Positions 29,405 to 37,292 of a stretch of DNA of 45,712 nucleotides are shown here, piece after piece. Position 1 is the first letter of the stretch. Every line of letters begins with the position of its first letter. Made by a program: the position numbers and the translations under genes. Source of the DNA: a virus; IMG/VR virus record IMGVR_UViG_3300031507_000010, positions 1 through 45,712 of that record; one strand, given 5' to 3'. The notes under the pieces were generated by a model. The model made no database searches. It was given only the letters and a program-made list of their open reading frames with translations, and was not told the DNA's origin.

Positions 29405-31506
29405 CAGGAAGCCGTCATCACAACGACGATGCCGTTGGCTCCTGCTCCACCGGCCCCGGAGTTGCTGCCGTCCAGGCTCGCGCCACCGCCACCGCCACCC
29501 GCGCCGTAGGTTCCGCCTGCGCCACCGGTGCCGCCGACCGCGGCGGTGGCAGATCCCCCGCCACCGCCGGCCGTACCGGACAGCGGGGCCCCTGCGGTCA
29601 CCGATACACCGGCCCCGCCCGCGTTGCCCGCAGTACCCGCCGTGCCGCCCGCGTTGCCTCCGGAGGACGACACGTTGCCTCCGGCCCCGCCGGCGGACGC
29701 GGCCGGCGCCGTGGTGACGCCTCCGCCGGACCCGCCCCCGGGGGCAGCCAGGCCCACCGAGGTGCCCGCGCTGCCGACCAGCCCCGTGGCAGAGGACGAT
29801 GCCCCGGCCCCGCCGTTCGCCCCGCCCCCTCCGCCGGCCCCGCCCGTGGCCGCTCCGGTGGATCCCCCGCCACCGAGCACACCCGCGTTGGCCACCAGGA
29901 ACGTGGACGACTTGAAGACGGAGTTCGTCCCGGTGGACCCCGGGTTTCCGACCGTGCCGTTGGAGGTGATGGCCGTTCCGCCAGCTCCGCCCGCGCCCAC
30001 GGTCACGGTCTCCGTAGCGCTCAGCAGGGAAGCGGGGACGGTTCGGATGGTGTACGCGGACCCGCCACCGCCCGCACCACCGGAGGACACCGTGCCGGAC
30101 GGTTCGCGGGCGCCGGATCCGCCACCGCCTCCGCCTCCGATGGCGACGATCGTGACCGTCTTCGCCCCGGCCGGCTTGGTCCAGGTACCCGATCCGGTGA
30201 ATGTCTGCACGTCTCCGGCGCCGGATCCGATCAGCACCCAGGCCCCGGCCACCCGTGCGTACAGACCGCCGCTCGTGGTGTCGATGGCGAAGGTGCCGTT
30301 CAGCGGGGTGTGGGTGAAGTCCCCGTCCACCGGTACGCCCGCGATCTGCTTGACCGGGTGCTGGCCGGACCAGCGGATCGGCACCGTTCCGCCGGACTGG
30401 CCTCCGGTGCTGCCGTAGCAGTTCGTCACATGGAAATCGGCGGTGGAGGACGCGTCGTAGAAGATGTGGCTGCCGACCGGGGCCGTGGTGTAGGCGCCGA
30501 TCACCGTGTCCAGCCGGGCCGTGCTGGCTGCTCCGGAGAACAGCAGTACGCCGCTGTTGACCGTGGCCACCGCTCCGTTGGCGATGAGCACGTTGGCCAG
30601 CTCGGAGGCCTGCGGGGCCCAGTTGATGATGTTCTGCTCGGTGGAGTAGCCGGAGAAGAACGCCCCTGCGAAGCAGTACAGGCCGTTGATATATACGCCC
30701 CGGCACTCCGCGTTCACCCGCAGGTGGCTTCCACCCCGCAGGTTGCTGGACTCCATCTTGCAGTCCGTGATGAAGATCGCGTTCGGGTTGTTCGTGTTGC
30801 TGGTGCCCTGCTCGATACGGATCGCGCCGTTGTAGAAGTCCTCGAACCGGCAGGCCACGAAGGCGATGTTGTTCGTGTTGTCCGCGGAGAACCCGAAGCC
30901 GGACGCGGCCACGGAGTTGCGGAGCCGGACCATGGGCATGACCGCGTCCGCAGCCCCGCCGGAACTCTCGAACGTGCAGGAGATGAAGCGGGAGTCCCAG
31001 AACTCCGCCGTCTGGACGATCGTGTCCGCGTTGGAGGTGAAGTGGACCTCGCGGAAGTACAGGTTGTCCGCGTAGTACAGCTGGAGCAGGGCTCCGCTGG
31101 TGGAGTTGCCGTTCAGGCCGATGTTCTCCACCGAGCTGTACCGGGCGTGCGTGGCCCCGGTCGCGTCGGTGGACGGGCCCGAGATGGACAGCAGCACACC
31201 CGCCGAACTCTTCTTCAGGAACGTGGACTTGCGGCCCGACCCGACAATGCGCACGTTGCTGGGCACCGCGAGCACATCGGGGCTGCACAGGTACGTGCCG
31301 GCGGGGAAGTAGACGACACCTCCCCCGGCCCCGGACACGGCCGTGATGGCAGCCTGGACCGCCGTGGTGTCGTTGGTGACCCCGTCGCCCGTGGCGCCGT
31401 AGGCCGCGTCGGTGACGTTGGTCGCCAGATCACCGAGCTGGTCCAGGGCAGCGTTGAGGTCCGCGCCCCAGGGGTCCTGGCCGATGGTGGGTTTGCTGAT
31501 CGGCAT
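29404..31506 (-). CDS. Tailspike-like adhesin: pectate-lyase beta-helix plus glycine-rich domain
   Basis: 700 residues. Residues about 35-380 have the pectate lyase 3 pattern (Y-G-A-T-G-D-G-V-T-N-D-T-T-A-V-Q-A-A-I; G-G-G-V-V-Y-F-P-A-G-T-Y), a right-handed beta-helix used by tailspikes to bind or cut polysaccharide. From ~450 on it is a Gly/Ala-rich domain with many G-G-A-G-G runs and a W-T-K-P-A-G start, like the glycine-rich adhesins of actinophages. It is probably the main receptor-binding protein. Confidence 0.8.
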   Translation of the reverse strand: MPISKPTIGQDPWGADLNAALDQLGDLATNVTDAAYGATGDGVTNDTTAVQAAITAVSGAGGGVVYFPAGTYLCSPDVLAVPSNVRIVGSGRKSTFLKKSSAGVLLSISGPSTDATGATHARYSSVENIGLNGNSTSGALLQLYYADNLYFREVHFTSNADTIVQTAEFWDSRFISCTFESSGGAADAVMPMVRLRNSVAASGFGFSADNTNNIAFVACRFEDFYNGAIRIEQGTSNTNNPNAIFITDCKMESSNLRGGSHLRVNAECRGVYINGLYCFAGAFFSGYSTEQNIINWAPQASELANVLIANGAVATVNSGVLLFSGAASTARLDTVIGAYTTAPVGSHIFYDASSTADFHVTNCYGSTGGQSGGTVPIRWSGQHPVKQIAGVPVDGDFTHTPLNGTFAIDTTSGGLYARVAGAWVLIGSGAGDVQTFTGSGTWTKPAGAKTVTIVAIGGGGGGGSGAREPSGTVSSGGAGGGGSAYTIRTVPASLLSATETVTVGAGGAGGTAITSNGTVGNPGSTGTNSVFKSSTFLVANAGVLGGGGSTGAATGGAGGGGGANGGAGASSSATGLVGSAGTSVGLAAPGGGSGGGVTTAPAASAGGAGGNVSSSGGNAGGTAGTAGNAGGAGVSVTAGAPLSGTAGGGGGSATAAVGGTGGAGGTYGAGGGGGGASLDGSNSGAGGAGANGIVVVMTAS

Positions 31507-31509
31507 CGT

Positions 31510-32427
31510 CTAGCCTCCATCGCCGTAAGGACCTGAGCCGTACGGGCCGAAACCGTACCCGTCCGGGATGGGGACGGGTGTCGCTGTGCAGTCAGCTACC
31601 TGGAGCCACGTGAGCCCGGTGTTGACCAGATCCTGGATGGTCTCGTACCGCTCCGCCACCAGGCACCAGTTGGAGCACACGGTGCCCTGACCGGCAGCGG
31701 CCGGGGAGGGCTGGTCCACCTGCACCAGCGGGACCGACCACAGCCGGAACGGCACCCGCTGGTCGTTGGACCCGGTGTAGTTCTCCGCCAGGTCGCCCGG
31801 CTGCCAGTACGCGTCGGGCCAGCCGTACAGCGGGTCGAACTGGAGCAACAGCGGACCACCTGCGGTGAACAGGTCGTAGACAGAGTCCACGGCCGTCAGG
31901 CTGCGGGTGAGGAAGACGACGGAGGAGACGATGCCCTTGCGGCGCGCCCAGATGTCCGCCGGCTTTTCCCGGTCCAGGACTCCGATCAGGTTCGCGTCCG
32001 AGGCCCTGGTCTTGTTGCCGAGCTGGATCAGGGACACGCCGGTTTCGTCGGTGCAGGGCGCCCCCTGGGGGCACAGGTCCACCCGGACGTTGGCCCACGG
32101 CCGCGCGGGGTCCTTGAACCAGCTGTACGTGGTCACGATCGTCACCGTGCCGGAGACCGCCTGGTTGGCGGTGGGCCCCAGCCCGTCCACATCCTCGTAC
32201 GCCCGGTAGTGGACGGGCGTGTTCAGCGGGGCCTCGGTGTCGATGAGGAAGTAATCCAGCGTGGTGGGGAACAGCACCACCCGGTACCCGCCCCGGACGA
32301 TGGTCTCCGTGCCGTCAGCGGCCACCCGGACGATGGTGAAAGAGTTGTCGATCAGCGTCGTATCGAAGTCGATGACCAGCTCGATCTCAGCGTTGTCGTT
32401 GTCGGCAGTCGCCACCAGGGTGTTCAT
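31510..32427 (-). CDS. Minor tail protein (distal-tail-like)
   Basis: 305 residues, directly after the tape measure (stop/start 1-base overlap), a position usually held by the distal tail protein. It is beta-rich, with L-C-P-Q-G-A-P-C and C-S-N-W-C and a Gly/Tyr/Pro C-terminal tail (Y-G-F-G-P-Y-G-S-G-P-Y-G). Function by position. Confidence 0.65.
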   Translation of the reverse strand: MNTLVATADNDNAEIELVIDFDTTLIDNSFTIVRVAADGTETIVRGGYRVVLFPTTLDYFLIDTEAPLNTPVHYRAYEDVDGLGPTANQAVSGTVTIVTTYSWFKDPARPWANVRVDLCPQGAPCTDETGVSLIQLGNKTRASDANLIGVLDREKPADIWARRKGIVSSVVFLTRSLTAVDSVYDLFTAGGPLLLQFDPLYGWPDAYWQPGDLAENYTGSNDQRVPFRLWSVPLVQVDQPSPAAAGQGTVCSNWCLVAERYETIQDLVNTGLTWLQVADCTATPVPIPDGYGFGPYGSGPYGDGG

Positions 32428-35222
32428 CAGATCCTCACCCCCTGCGCGAGCTGGCGCGCCACGGCCACGTTGTTGTCGTCGATCAGGACTTGCACATGAT
32501 CATTGATCACCTTGTTCCCGATCATCACGGTGACACGCGGAGCGGCCGTGTTCACGCTCACGTTCGGGGCCACTGCCTGCGCGGTGACCGTTCCCGCGGT
32601 ACGGGTGGAGGACAGCAGGGACGCGACGCCCTGTCCGGCTGACACGGGCGCCGCTGCGCCGGAGACCAGCCGGCTGGTCGCACGGGTCACCAGGGACTGA
32701 TTCGCCCGGATACCCGCGGCGAAGTCCGAAGCCAGCGCCTCTCCGGAGTACAGCGTCCAGCCCTTGCCGCTCAGGGGGCCCTCCTTGGCCGGGGACGACC
32801 CGAAGAATCCCCGGACCTTGCCCACGACTGCGGACGCGGCGTCCTTGGCCGCGGACAGCATCGACTTGATGCCGTCGATGAAGCCGGAGATCAGAGCCCG
32901 CCCGGACTTGTACAGCAACGTCCCCACTCCGCTGAACGCCCCGGTCACCTTGTCCTTCAGGCTGCTCACGGTGCGCACCGCGGCGCCGATCGCGTCGGAG
33001 ACGGCCGTCTTGACCCGATTGAAAGCTGCGGACGTGGCGCCCGCGATGGCGTTCCACGCGACCGTCACCGTGGTCCGGATGGCGTTGACGTTGGAGACGA
33101 AGAACGCCCCCAGACCGGTGAACAGGGACGTGATCCGGTGGATCAGGTCGGGAATGATGCTGTGCCCCACCAGTACGTCGTAGAGGTACTGGAAGATCCC
33201 GATAATCGTATCGACCGCCTTGCGGATCAGACCGCCCACGTTGCTCACCGTGGTGGCGATCTGGTTCCAGATGCCCGAGAACAGCGAGCCGAGGCCCCGC
33301 AGCGCCCCGGAGAAGTCCCCGGAGAACAGCGCTACCAGGGTGTTGATCACGGGGACGATGATGTTCGTAATGGTCCCGGCCAGCACACCGACCAGGACAG
33401 CGGCCACCTGCGCTGTCAGGCTGATCAACTGGGCCATGATCGGGAGGACGAACCCGATCGCCTGCGCGAGCAGCCCCACGATCGGAAGCACCGCCGTTTG
33501 CAGCCCGATCATGGCGGTGACGACTTGGATGATCGACGGGGCCAGTTGGATGAACAGTGCGGCCAGTTGGGGGAGGAGCTGGACCACCAGGCCGATCAGC
33601 TGCCCCTGGACTCCAGCGATGGAGGTAATGAAGGCGGTGAATACCGGCGCGAGCTGGAGCACCAGATCGGACAGGACCGGCAGCAGGGTGGCGGTCAGCT
33701 GGGTGAACACGTCCAGCAGCGGGAAGATATTGGTTGAAAGCTGAGTGATCGCGGGGGCGAGGACGGACACGAAGGTGTCCGCCACCTGGACAATCAGCGG
33801 GGCCGCGTCCGCGAAGGCCTGGGTGAGGGTGTCCAGGACCGGGAGTAGCGGGGGCAGCAGGGACGCGATGAGATCCCCGAAGATCGGCAGAAGCGGGGCC
33901 AGCGACACCACCAGCTGACCGACCGCCTGTGCAGCGCCCTCAAGGACCGGGCCGAGACCGGCGATGATCGGGGACAGGGCGGCACCGAGCGCCTGGACCA
34001 GCGTCTGTACGGGACCGGCCAACGCCACGAACACCGGGCCGAGCACACCGATCGCCTGCCCGAGCAGCGGGCCCACGGTGTCCGCCAGGACGCCCATGGT
34101 CTGCACCAGGGCTCCGATCGCGTCCTGGAACCCCTTGGTCCCGGACGCGGTCTCCAGCGTCTGTGTGATGGACGTGAGCACCTGGAAGAGCCCCGCCCCG
34201 CCCGTGGACGCGGCACCCAGGACGTTCTTCAGGATGCCGAACACGTTCCCCGCGATGTCCCCGAGCCCGGACAGGACGTCGATCGCCGTGTTGATCGCGT
34301 CGGTGAGGCCGCCCGAGGCGAACGCCTTGCTCAGCTTGTCCGAGATCGACGTAGCCGCGCCGGCAGCGGCCTGGGTGATCCGGTCGAACGCCGGGGCCGC
34401 TGCGGTCGCGAGCTGGCCCAGCCCGGTGACGACCAGGGCCGGGATCCCGGCCAGGTTCGTCAGACCCTGATTGGCGCCGGCCATGGCCTTGCCGAGGGTG
34501 CCGTTCGTGGCAAGCTGCCCGGCTGCGGCAGCGGTGCTCAGCGCCACCTGGTTCAGCGTGGTGGCCGTGGCGGTGAGGTTGGTCTTCAGGACCGGAAGGA
34601 CGGAGCCGGCCAGGCTCTTCAGTTCCTTGGCGAACCCGGTGAAGACCGTGTCCTGGATACTCTGCTGGAACTTCGTGAACTCCGGGACCATCGACTTGAT
34701 GGTGAGGACGAAGTCCTTCGCGTTCGGGCCCAGGGTCGCCAGAGCCTTGTCGAACTTCTTGGCCCCGGCCGCGGACGTGTCGAATGCGGCGGTGGCCGCG
34801 TCACTGACCCCGATCATGCTGAGCTTCACCACGGCGTTCGCCTGGGCGATGGCCAGGGCGCCCGTGGTGGCCACCGCAGCGGCCGGGGCTATCTGCTCCA
34901 GGGCGGTGACCACGGAGGCGATCAGGGGCAGCGCTGTGCCCGCCGCTGCGCCGATGCTGCCGACGCTCAGCGCTGTCTTCCCCAGGATCCCGGCCAGCGG
35001 GCCCAGGGACACGCTCAGTCCCCGCAGGGACAGCCCGAAGCGTTCGGTGTCGCGGGTGGTGCTCTCCAGCGACCGGGAGATCTGCGCGCCCTCAGCGGCG
35101 AAACGGCCCCGGATGTCGTGCAGGCGCCCGTTCGCGTCCCGGCTGAACTCCCGCAGCGCGAGCTGCGCCGGAAGCGTGTTCATATCCACTTGGATATGGG
35201 CTTCGCCGATCTGCTCGCTCAC
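32427..35222 (-). CDS. Tail tape measure protein
   Basis: 931 residues with GTG 35222 overlapping the chaperone stop (GTGA). It has a helical, charged start (I-G-E-A-H-I-Q-V-D), long hydrophobic Ala/Val/Leu stretches with many L-x-P-x-L repeats in the middle, and a G-F-I-D-G-I-K-S-M-L segment near the end typical of actinophage tape measures. The length predicts a tail of roughly 140 nm. It follows frameshifted chaperones, as expected. Confidence 0.92.
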   Translation of the reverse strand: MSEQIGEAHIQVDMNTLPAQLALREFSRDANGRLHDIRGRFAAEGAQISRSLESTTRDTERFGLSLRGLSVSLGPLAGILGKTALSVGSIGAAAGTALPLIASVVTALEQIAPAAAVATTGALAIAQANAVVKLSMIGVSDAATAAFDTSAAGAKKFDKALATLGPNAKDFVLTIKSMVPEFTKFQQSIQDTVFTGFAKELKSLAGSVLPVLKTNLTATATTLNQVALSTAAAAGQLATNGTLGKAMAGANQGLTNLAGIPALVVTGLGQLATAAAPAFDRITQAAAGAATSISDKLSKAFASGGLTDAINTAIDVLSGLGDIAGNVFGILKNVLGAASTGGAGLFQVLTSITQTLETASGTKGFQDAIGALVQTMGVLADTVGPLLGQAIGVLGPVFVALAGPVQTLVQALGAALSPIIAGLGPVLEGAAQAVGQLVVSLAPLLPIFGDLIASLLPPLLPVLDTLTQAFADAAPLIVQVADTFVSVLAPAITQLSTNIFPLLDVFTQLTATLLPVLSDLVLQLAPVFTAFITSIAGVQGQLIGLVVQLLPQLAALFIQLAPSIIQVVTAMIGLQTAVLPIVGLLAQAIGFVLPIMAQLISLTAQVAAVLVGVLAGTITNIIVPVINTLVALFSGDFSGALRGLGSLFSGIWNQIATTVSNVGGLIRKAVDTIIGIFQYLYDVLVGHSIIPDLIHRITSLFTGLGAFFVSNVNAIRTTVTVAWNAIAGATSAAFNRVKTAVSDAIGAAVRTVSSLKDKVTGAFSGVGTLLYKSGRALISGFIDGIKSMLSAAKDAASAVVGKVRGFFGSSPAKEGPLSGKGWTLYSGEALASDFAAGIRANQSLVTRATSRLVSGAAAPVSAGQGVASLLSSTRTAGTVTAQAVAPNVSVNTAAPRVTVMIGNKVINDHVQVLIDDNNVAVARQLAQGVRI

Positions 35223-35563
35223 AGGCTCACCCCCATCGCCTTGAGGAAGGAGTCCGACGCGTCTTCCTCATCGGTCCACCACCACGGTGCCTTCGGATCA
35301 CGCTGCTTCACGCGCTTCGGGCCGGAGCCGGGCACCGCCCAGCCGGCCACGGACAGCATGCTGTCCAGGACCTTACGCGCGTCCTCCGCGCTCTGGCCCT
35401 CGTGAACCCGCACCCGCTGGAGCATCTCCGCGTAGACCAGGTTCAGGAACCGGTCGGCAGGAAGGTAGGCGAAATCGGTGCCGGCTGCTGCGGAGCGTCC
35501 GTCGAGTTCGTGCCAGATGCCGGGTTGCCGGACCCATCCGCAGAGTTCGAGGACGGCTGTGTA
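35219..35563 (-). CDS. Frameshift extension of the tail assembly chaperone (gpT-like)
   Basis: In the -1 frame relative to the gpG-like gene, an open stretch from about 35563 to 35219 reads ...AVLELCGWVRQPGIW... and contains Y-A-E-M-L-Q-R-V, ending G-V-S-L. It has no good start of its own and overlaps gpG by at least 120 bases, so it is best read as the C-terminal part of a fused product made by -1 frameshifting. The start given is only the start of the segment I could follow. The slip site is not obvious; no perfect X-XXY-YYZ heptamer was found. Confidence 0.6.
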   Translation of the reverse strand, partial: YTAVLELCGWVRQPGIWHELDGRSAAAGTDFAYLPADRFLNLVYAEMLQRVRVHEGQSAEDARKVLDSMLSVAGWAVPGSGPKRVKQRDPKAPWWWTDEEDASDSFLKAMGVSL

Positions 35564-35907
35564 GGGCGCAGCCCGTACTTCTCCAGCAGCCAGATCATGA
35601 CATCGCTGGCCTGCTCCAGCTCGATCGGGTTCTCCAGGTCCCCCAGCCGCTTGGCGAACAGGGCTGCGGACTCCGGGAGCAGCACCAGCCCGAGCGCGTC
35701 CAGGATCGCGTCCACCTGCTGAGTGACCGGCATGGCGCCGATCTTCTCGAACCGGGACGCGAACTCAGTCATGGTCCGGCCGGGCAGCGCCCGCGCAGCC
35801 TCGAACCGGTCAGGCTCGATCCGGAACCTGATGCGTTCGTGCGCTCGGGTGAAGTCCTTCACGCCATCTTCTGTGGACCCGCTCACCAGGCCCGTGCTCT
35901 CGCTCAT
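35443..35907 (-). CDS. Tail assembly chaperone (gpG-like)
   Basis: From ATG 35907 (MSESTGLVSG), 154 residues. It is just upstream of the tape measure and its 3' end overlaps a -1 frame extension, the hallmark of lambda G/GT-type chaperones that coat the tape measure. An upstream in-frame ATG at 36030 would read through repeat E3 and is unlikely. The C-terminal 40 residues are Ser/Pro/Asn-rich. Confidence 0.75.
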   Translation of the reverse strand: MSESTGLVSGSTEDGVKDFTRAHERIRFRIEPDRFEAARALPGRTMTEFASRFEKIGAMPVTQQVDAILDALGLVLLPESAALFAKRLGDLENPIELEQASDVMIWLLEKYGLRPTQPSSNSADGSGNPASGTNSTDAPQQPAPISPTFLPTGS

Positions 35908-35970
35908 GGGGCCACCGTAGGGGACTGCGGGAGAGATCTTGACCGGGCCGGATTCCGTCACGGTCGGTGA

Positions 35971-36024
35971 GAGTGTGGGGTCCGGGTCCGGCGGTGTGGG
36001 GTGTGGATTCCGTTGCCCACACTC
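35971..36024. repeat. Short derivative of the inverted-repeat element (E3, 54 bp)
   Basis: Begins GAGTGTGGGG and ends CCGTTGCCCACACTC, the latter the exact complement of the left 15 bases of E2. It therefore looks like an internally deleted copy in opposite orientation, 89 bases from E2. Confidence 0.6.
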
Positions 36025-36112
36025 CGGCATTTAGGGACACACCGGGTTACACCCGTACGTATGGCCGGACAAACGGGGCGGAATCACTTCCTCCGGTGTG
36101 AGTTTGAGTGTG

Positions 36113-36227
36113 GAGTGTGGGCAACGGTCCTTTAGGCCTATGCCTGAGTGAGTGAAGAGAAGTGGATCAAGGAAAGAGGGCTGTTGAGTACCAGAGGCAT
36201 GGCTGCGAAAGGCCGTTCCCCACACTC
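36113..36227. repeat. 115-bp element with terminal inverted repeats (copy E2)
   Basis: Exactly the length of E1 and with the same ends. GAGTGTGGGCAACGGTCCTTT at the left is matched, with one deletion and one mismatch, by GAAAGGCCGTTCCCCACACTC at the right; ATGCCT and AGGCAT form an inner dyad. It lies in the 437-base gap (35908-36344) between chaperone genes and the rightward island. I see no gene there. Confidence 0.75.
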
Positions 36228-36310
36228 CTCACTCCGGAAACACTCCCGCAGGTCAGCCCGACCCTGTCCGCCGCTACGCTCCGTTACTGGTTTCCGGGAC
36301 TGATCCATGG

Positions 36311-36320
36311 TTTACTTAAA
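36311..36320 (+). promoter_or_regulatory. AT-rich leader motif TTTACTTAAA
   Basis: Variant of the TTTAATTAAA family after TGATCCATGG, 25 bases before ATG 36345 and its GACGGAGGAACG leader. It shows that the island is controlled like the early rightward genes. Confidence 0.5.
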
Positions 36321-36344
36321 TGAACCCGACCCGACGGAGGAACG

Positions 36345-36617
36345 ATGCGTGAACCAGGTCTCAGTCTCACCTCCGCACTGGCCGGAGCCCAGGCGTACGG
36401 CTGGGGAGTCACCACGTACCCCGGGGGCTTCACGGCCCAGTCAGGGGCCCACATCGTGACCGCCACGTTCACGGCCGGCGGTGGCCTCATTCACGCGTCA
36501 GTCCGCAGCGGTTTCCGGGGCCAGGAACAGAGCCTGCGCGCGAGCGAGGTAATCGGAACCCTGGCCCGGTACGGCCAGCACGGCTTGATCCCCGCAGCCC
36601 CGACGGAGGAACGATGA
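36345..36617 (+). CDS. Hypothetical protein (90 residues), first gene of the rightward island
   Basis: Start fixed by GACGGAGGAACG-ATG. Gly/Ala-rich alpha/beta sequence (G-A-Q-A-Y-G-W-G-V-T-T-Y-P-G-G-F). Ends P-T-E-E-R because the ribosome site of the next gene is translated; the TGA overlaps that ATG. Confidence 0.65.
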   Translation: MREPGLSLTSALAGAQAYGWGVTTYPGGFTAQSGAHIVTATFTAGGGLIHASVRSGFRGQEQSLRASEVIGTLARYGQHGLIPAAPTEER

Positions 36618-36889
36618 GTGAACTGATCCCTGCATTCCTGGTGGGCTACCTGGCGCAGCGGGACGCCGCACGTACGGATGCCGTGACTACCTTCCTGACT
36701 TCGCTCACAGTCCGCGAACTGGGCCTGGTCAAGGACGCGGCCGTGATGGGGTACGTCCGGGGGACGATGGCCCCGAAGGGCGAACCGATTCCCAAGGACC
36801 GGGCAATTCTGGCCGAAGTGGTGGACGCTGCCCTGGCGTTCCCCGACCTGTATCCGGCCGTCAACGCGGACCCGACGGAGGAACGATGA
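36614..36889 (+). CDS. Hypothetical protein (91 residues)
   Basis: Coupled to its neighbours on both sides by ATGA overlaps and again ends P-T-E-E-R. Helical, moderately hydrophobic (F-L-V-G-Y-L-A-Q-R-D-A-A-R). No motif recognised. Confidence 0.65.
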   Translation: MSELIPAFLVGYLAQRDAARTDAVTTFLTSLTVRELGLVKDAAVMGYVRGTMAPKGEPIPKDRAILAEVVDAALAFPDLYPAVNADPTEER

Positions 36890-37176
36890 AGGAACCCACG
36901 GCCCTCACAGCGGCCGAACTCACCGACCGGATAGCCGAGCAGGTGGTCTGGGCCATGCACGCCCGGGACCGCATCCTGGGGGACCTGTCCGACGCGGGTT
37001 ACGTGGTCCGCGACAACCTCACCGGGCAGATAAGCGGCCTGCGCTGGGCCCTGTGCCTGCTCAAGGGCTGGAACCCGGCGCGCGAGTGCGAGCACGAAGG
37101 CCAGGCGGATCGCTTCGTCCGCGTCTGGCACAACCTCCCCGGCCACTGCAACGAGCCGGGGTGCGGACCGTGGTAG
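36886..37176 (+). CDS. Hypothetical protein (96 residues)
   Basis: Helical start; the C-terminal third has E-C-E-H-E-G and G-H-C-N-E-P-G-C-G, which could bind a metal. Stop TAG at 37174-37176 lies inside the next small gene. Function unknown. Confidence 0.65.
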   Translation: MKEPTALTAAELTDRIAEQVVWAMHARDRILGDLSDAGYVVRDNLTGQISGLRWALCLLKGWNPARECEHEGQADRFVRVWHNLPGHCNEPGCGPW

Positions 37177-37292
37177 GGATCCTGCTGGGTATCTGGCCCG
37201 GGATCGGTCTCGGTGTGGGAGTCGTCTGGGTCGGGACGTGCTGGGTCGCGCACCGGATCAGGTTGCGGCGCGCAGGGGGTGACGGGCCATGA
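37170..37292 (+). CDS. 40-residue single-span membrane protein
   Basis: From GTG 37170 (or GTG 37161) the product is a hydrophobic span (I-L-L-G-I-W-P-G-I-G-L-G-V-G-V-V-W-V) with a basic tail H-R-I-R-L-R-R-A-G-G. Its stop overlaps the methyltransferase ATG. The DNA for I-R-L-R-R-A-G is the left copy of a 21-bp direct repeat. Confidence 0.5.
   Translation: MVGILLGIWPGIGLGVGVVWVGTCWVAHRIRLRRAGGDGP
37257..37277 (+). repeat. 21-bp direct repeat, left copy
   Basis: ATCAGGTTGCGG followed by CGCGCAGGG; identical to 37976-37996. The copies bracket the methyltransferase gene and lie in the same reading phase (I-R-L-R-R-A-G) at the ends of two adjacent genes. Confidence 0.8.

Noticed and set aside
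28295-31288. 997-codon minus-strand frame spanning two tail genes
   Set aside because: Only its last third is the real minor tail gene; the rest reads the glycine-rich spike out of phase.
35908-36030. N-terminal extension of the tail chaperone
   Set aside because: Pro/Thr-rich residues come from repeat E3; the ATG at 35907 gives a normal chaperone length.
36031-36225. 64-codon minus-strand frame in the intergenic region
   Set aside because: It reads repeat E2 and lacks a ribosome site; composition is not like the phage proteins.
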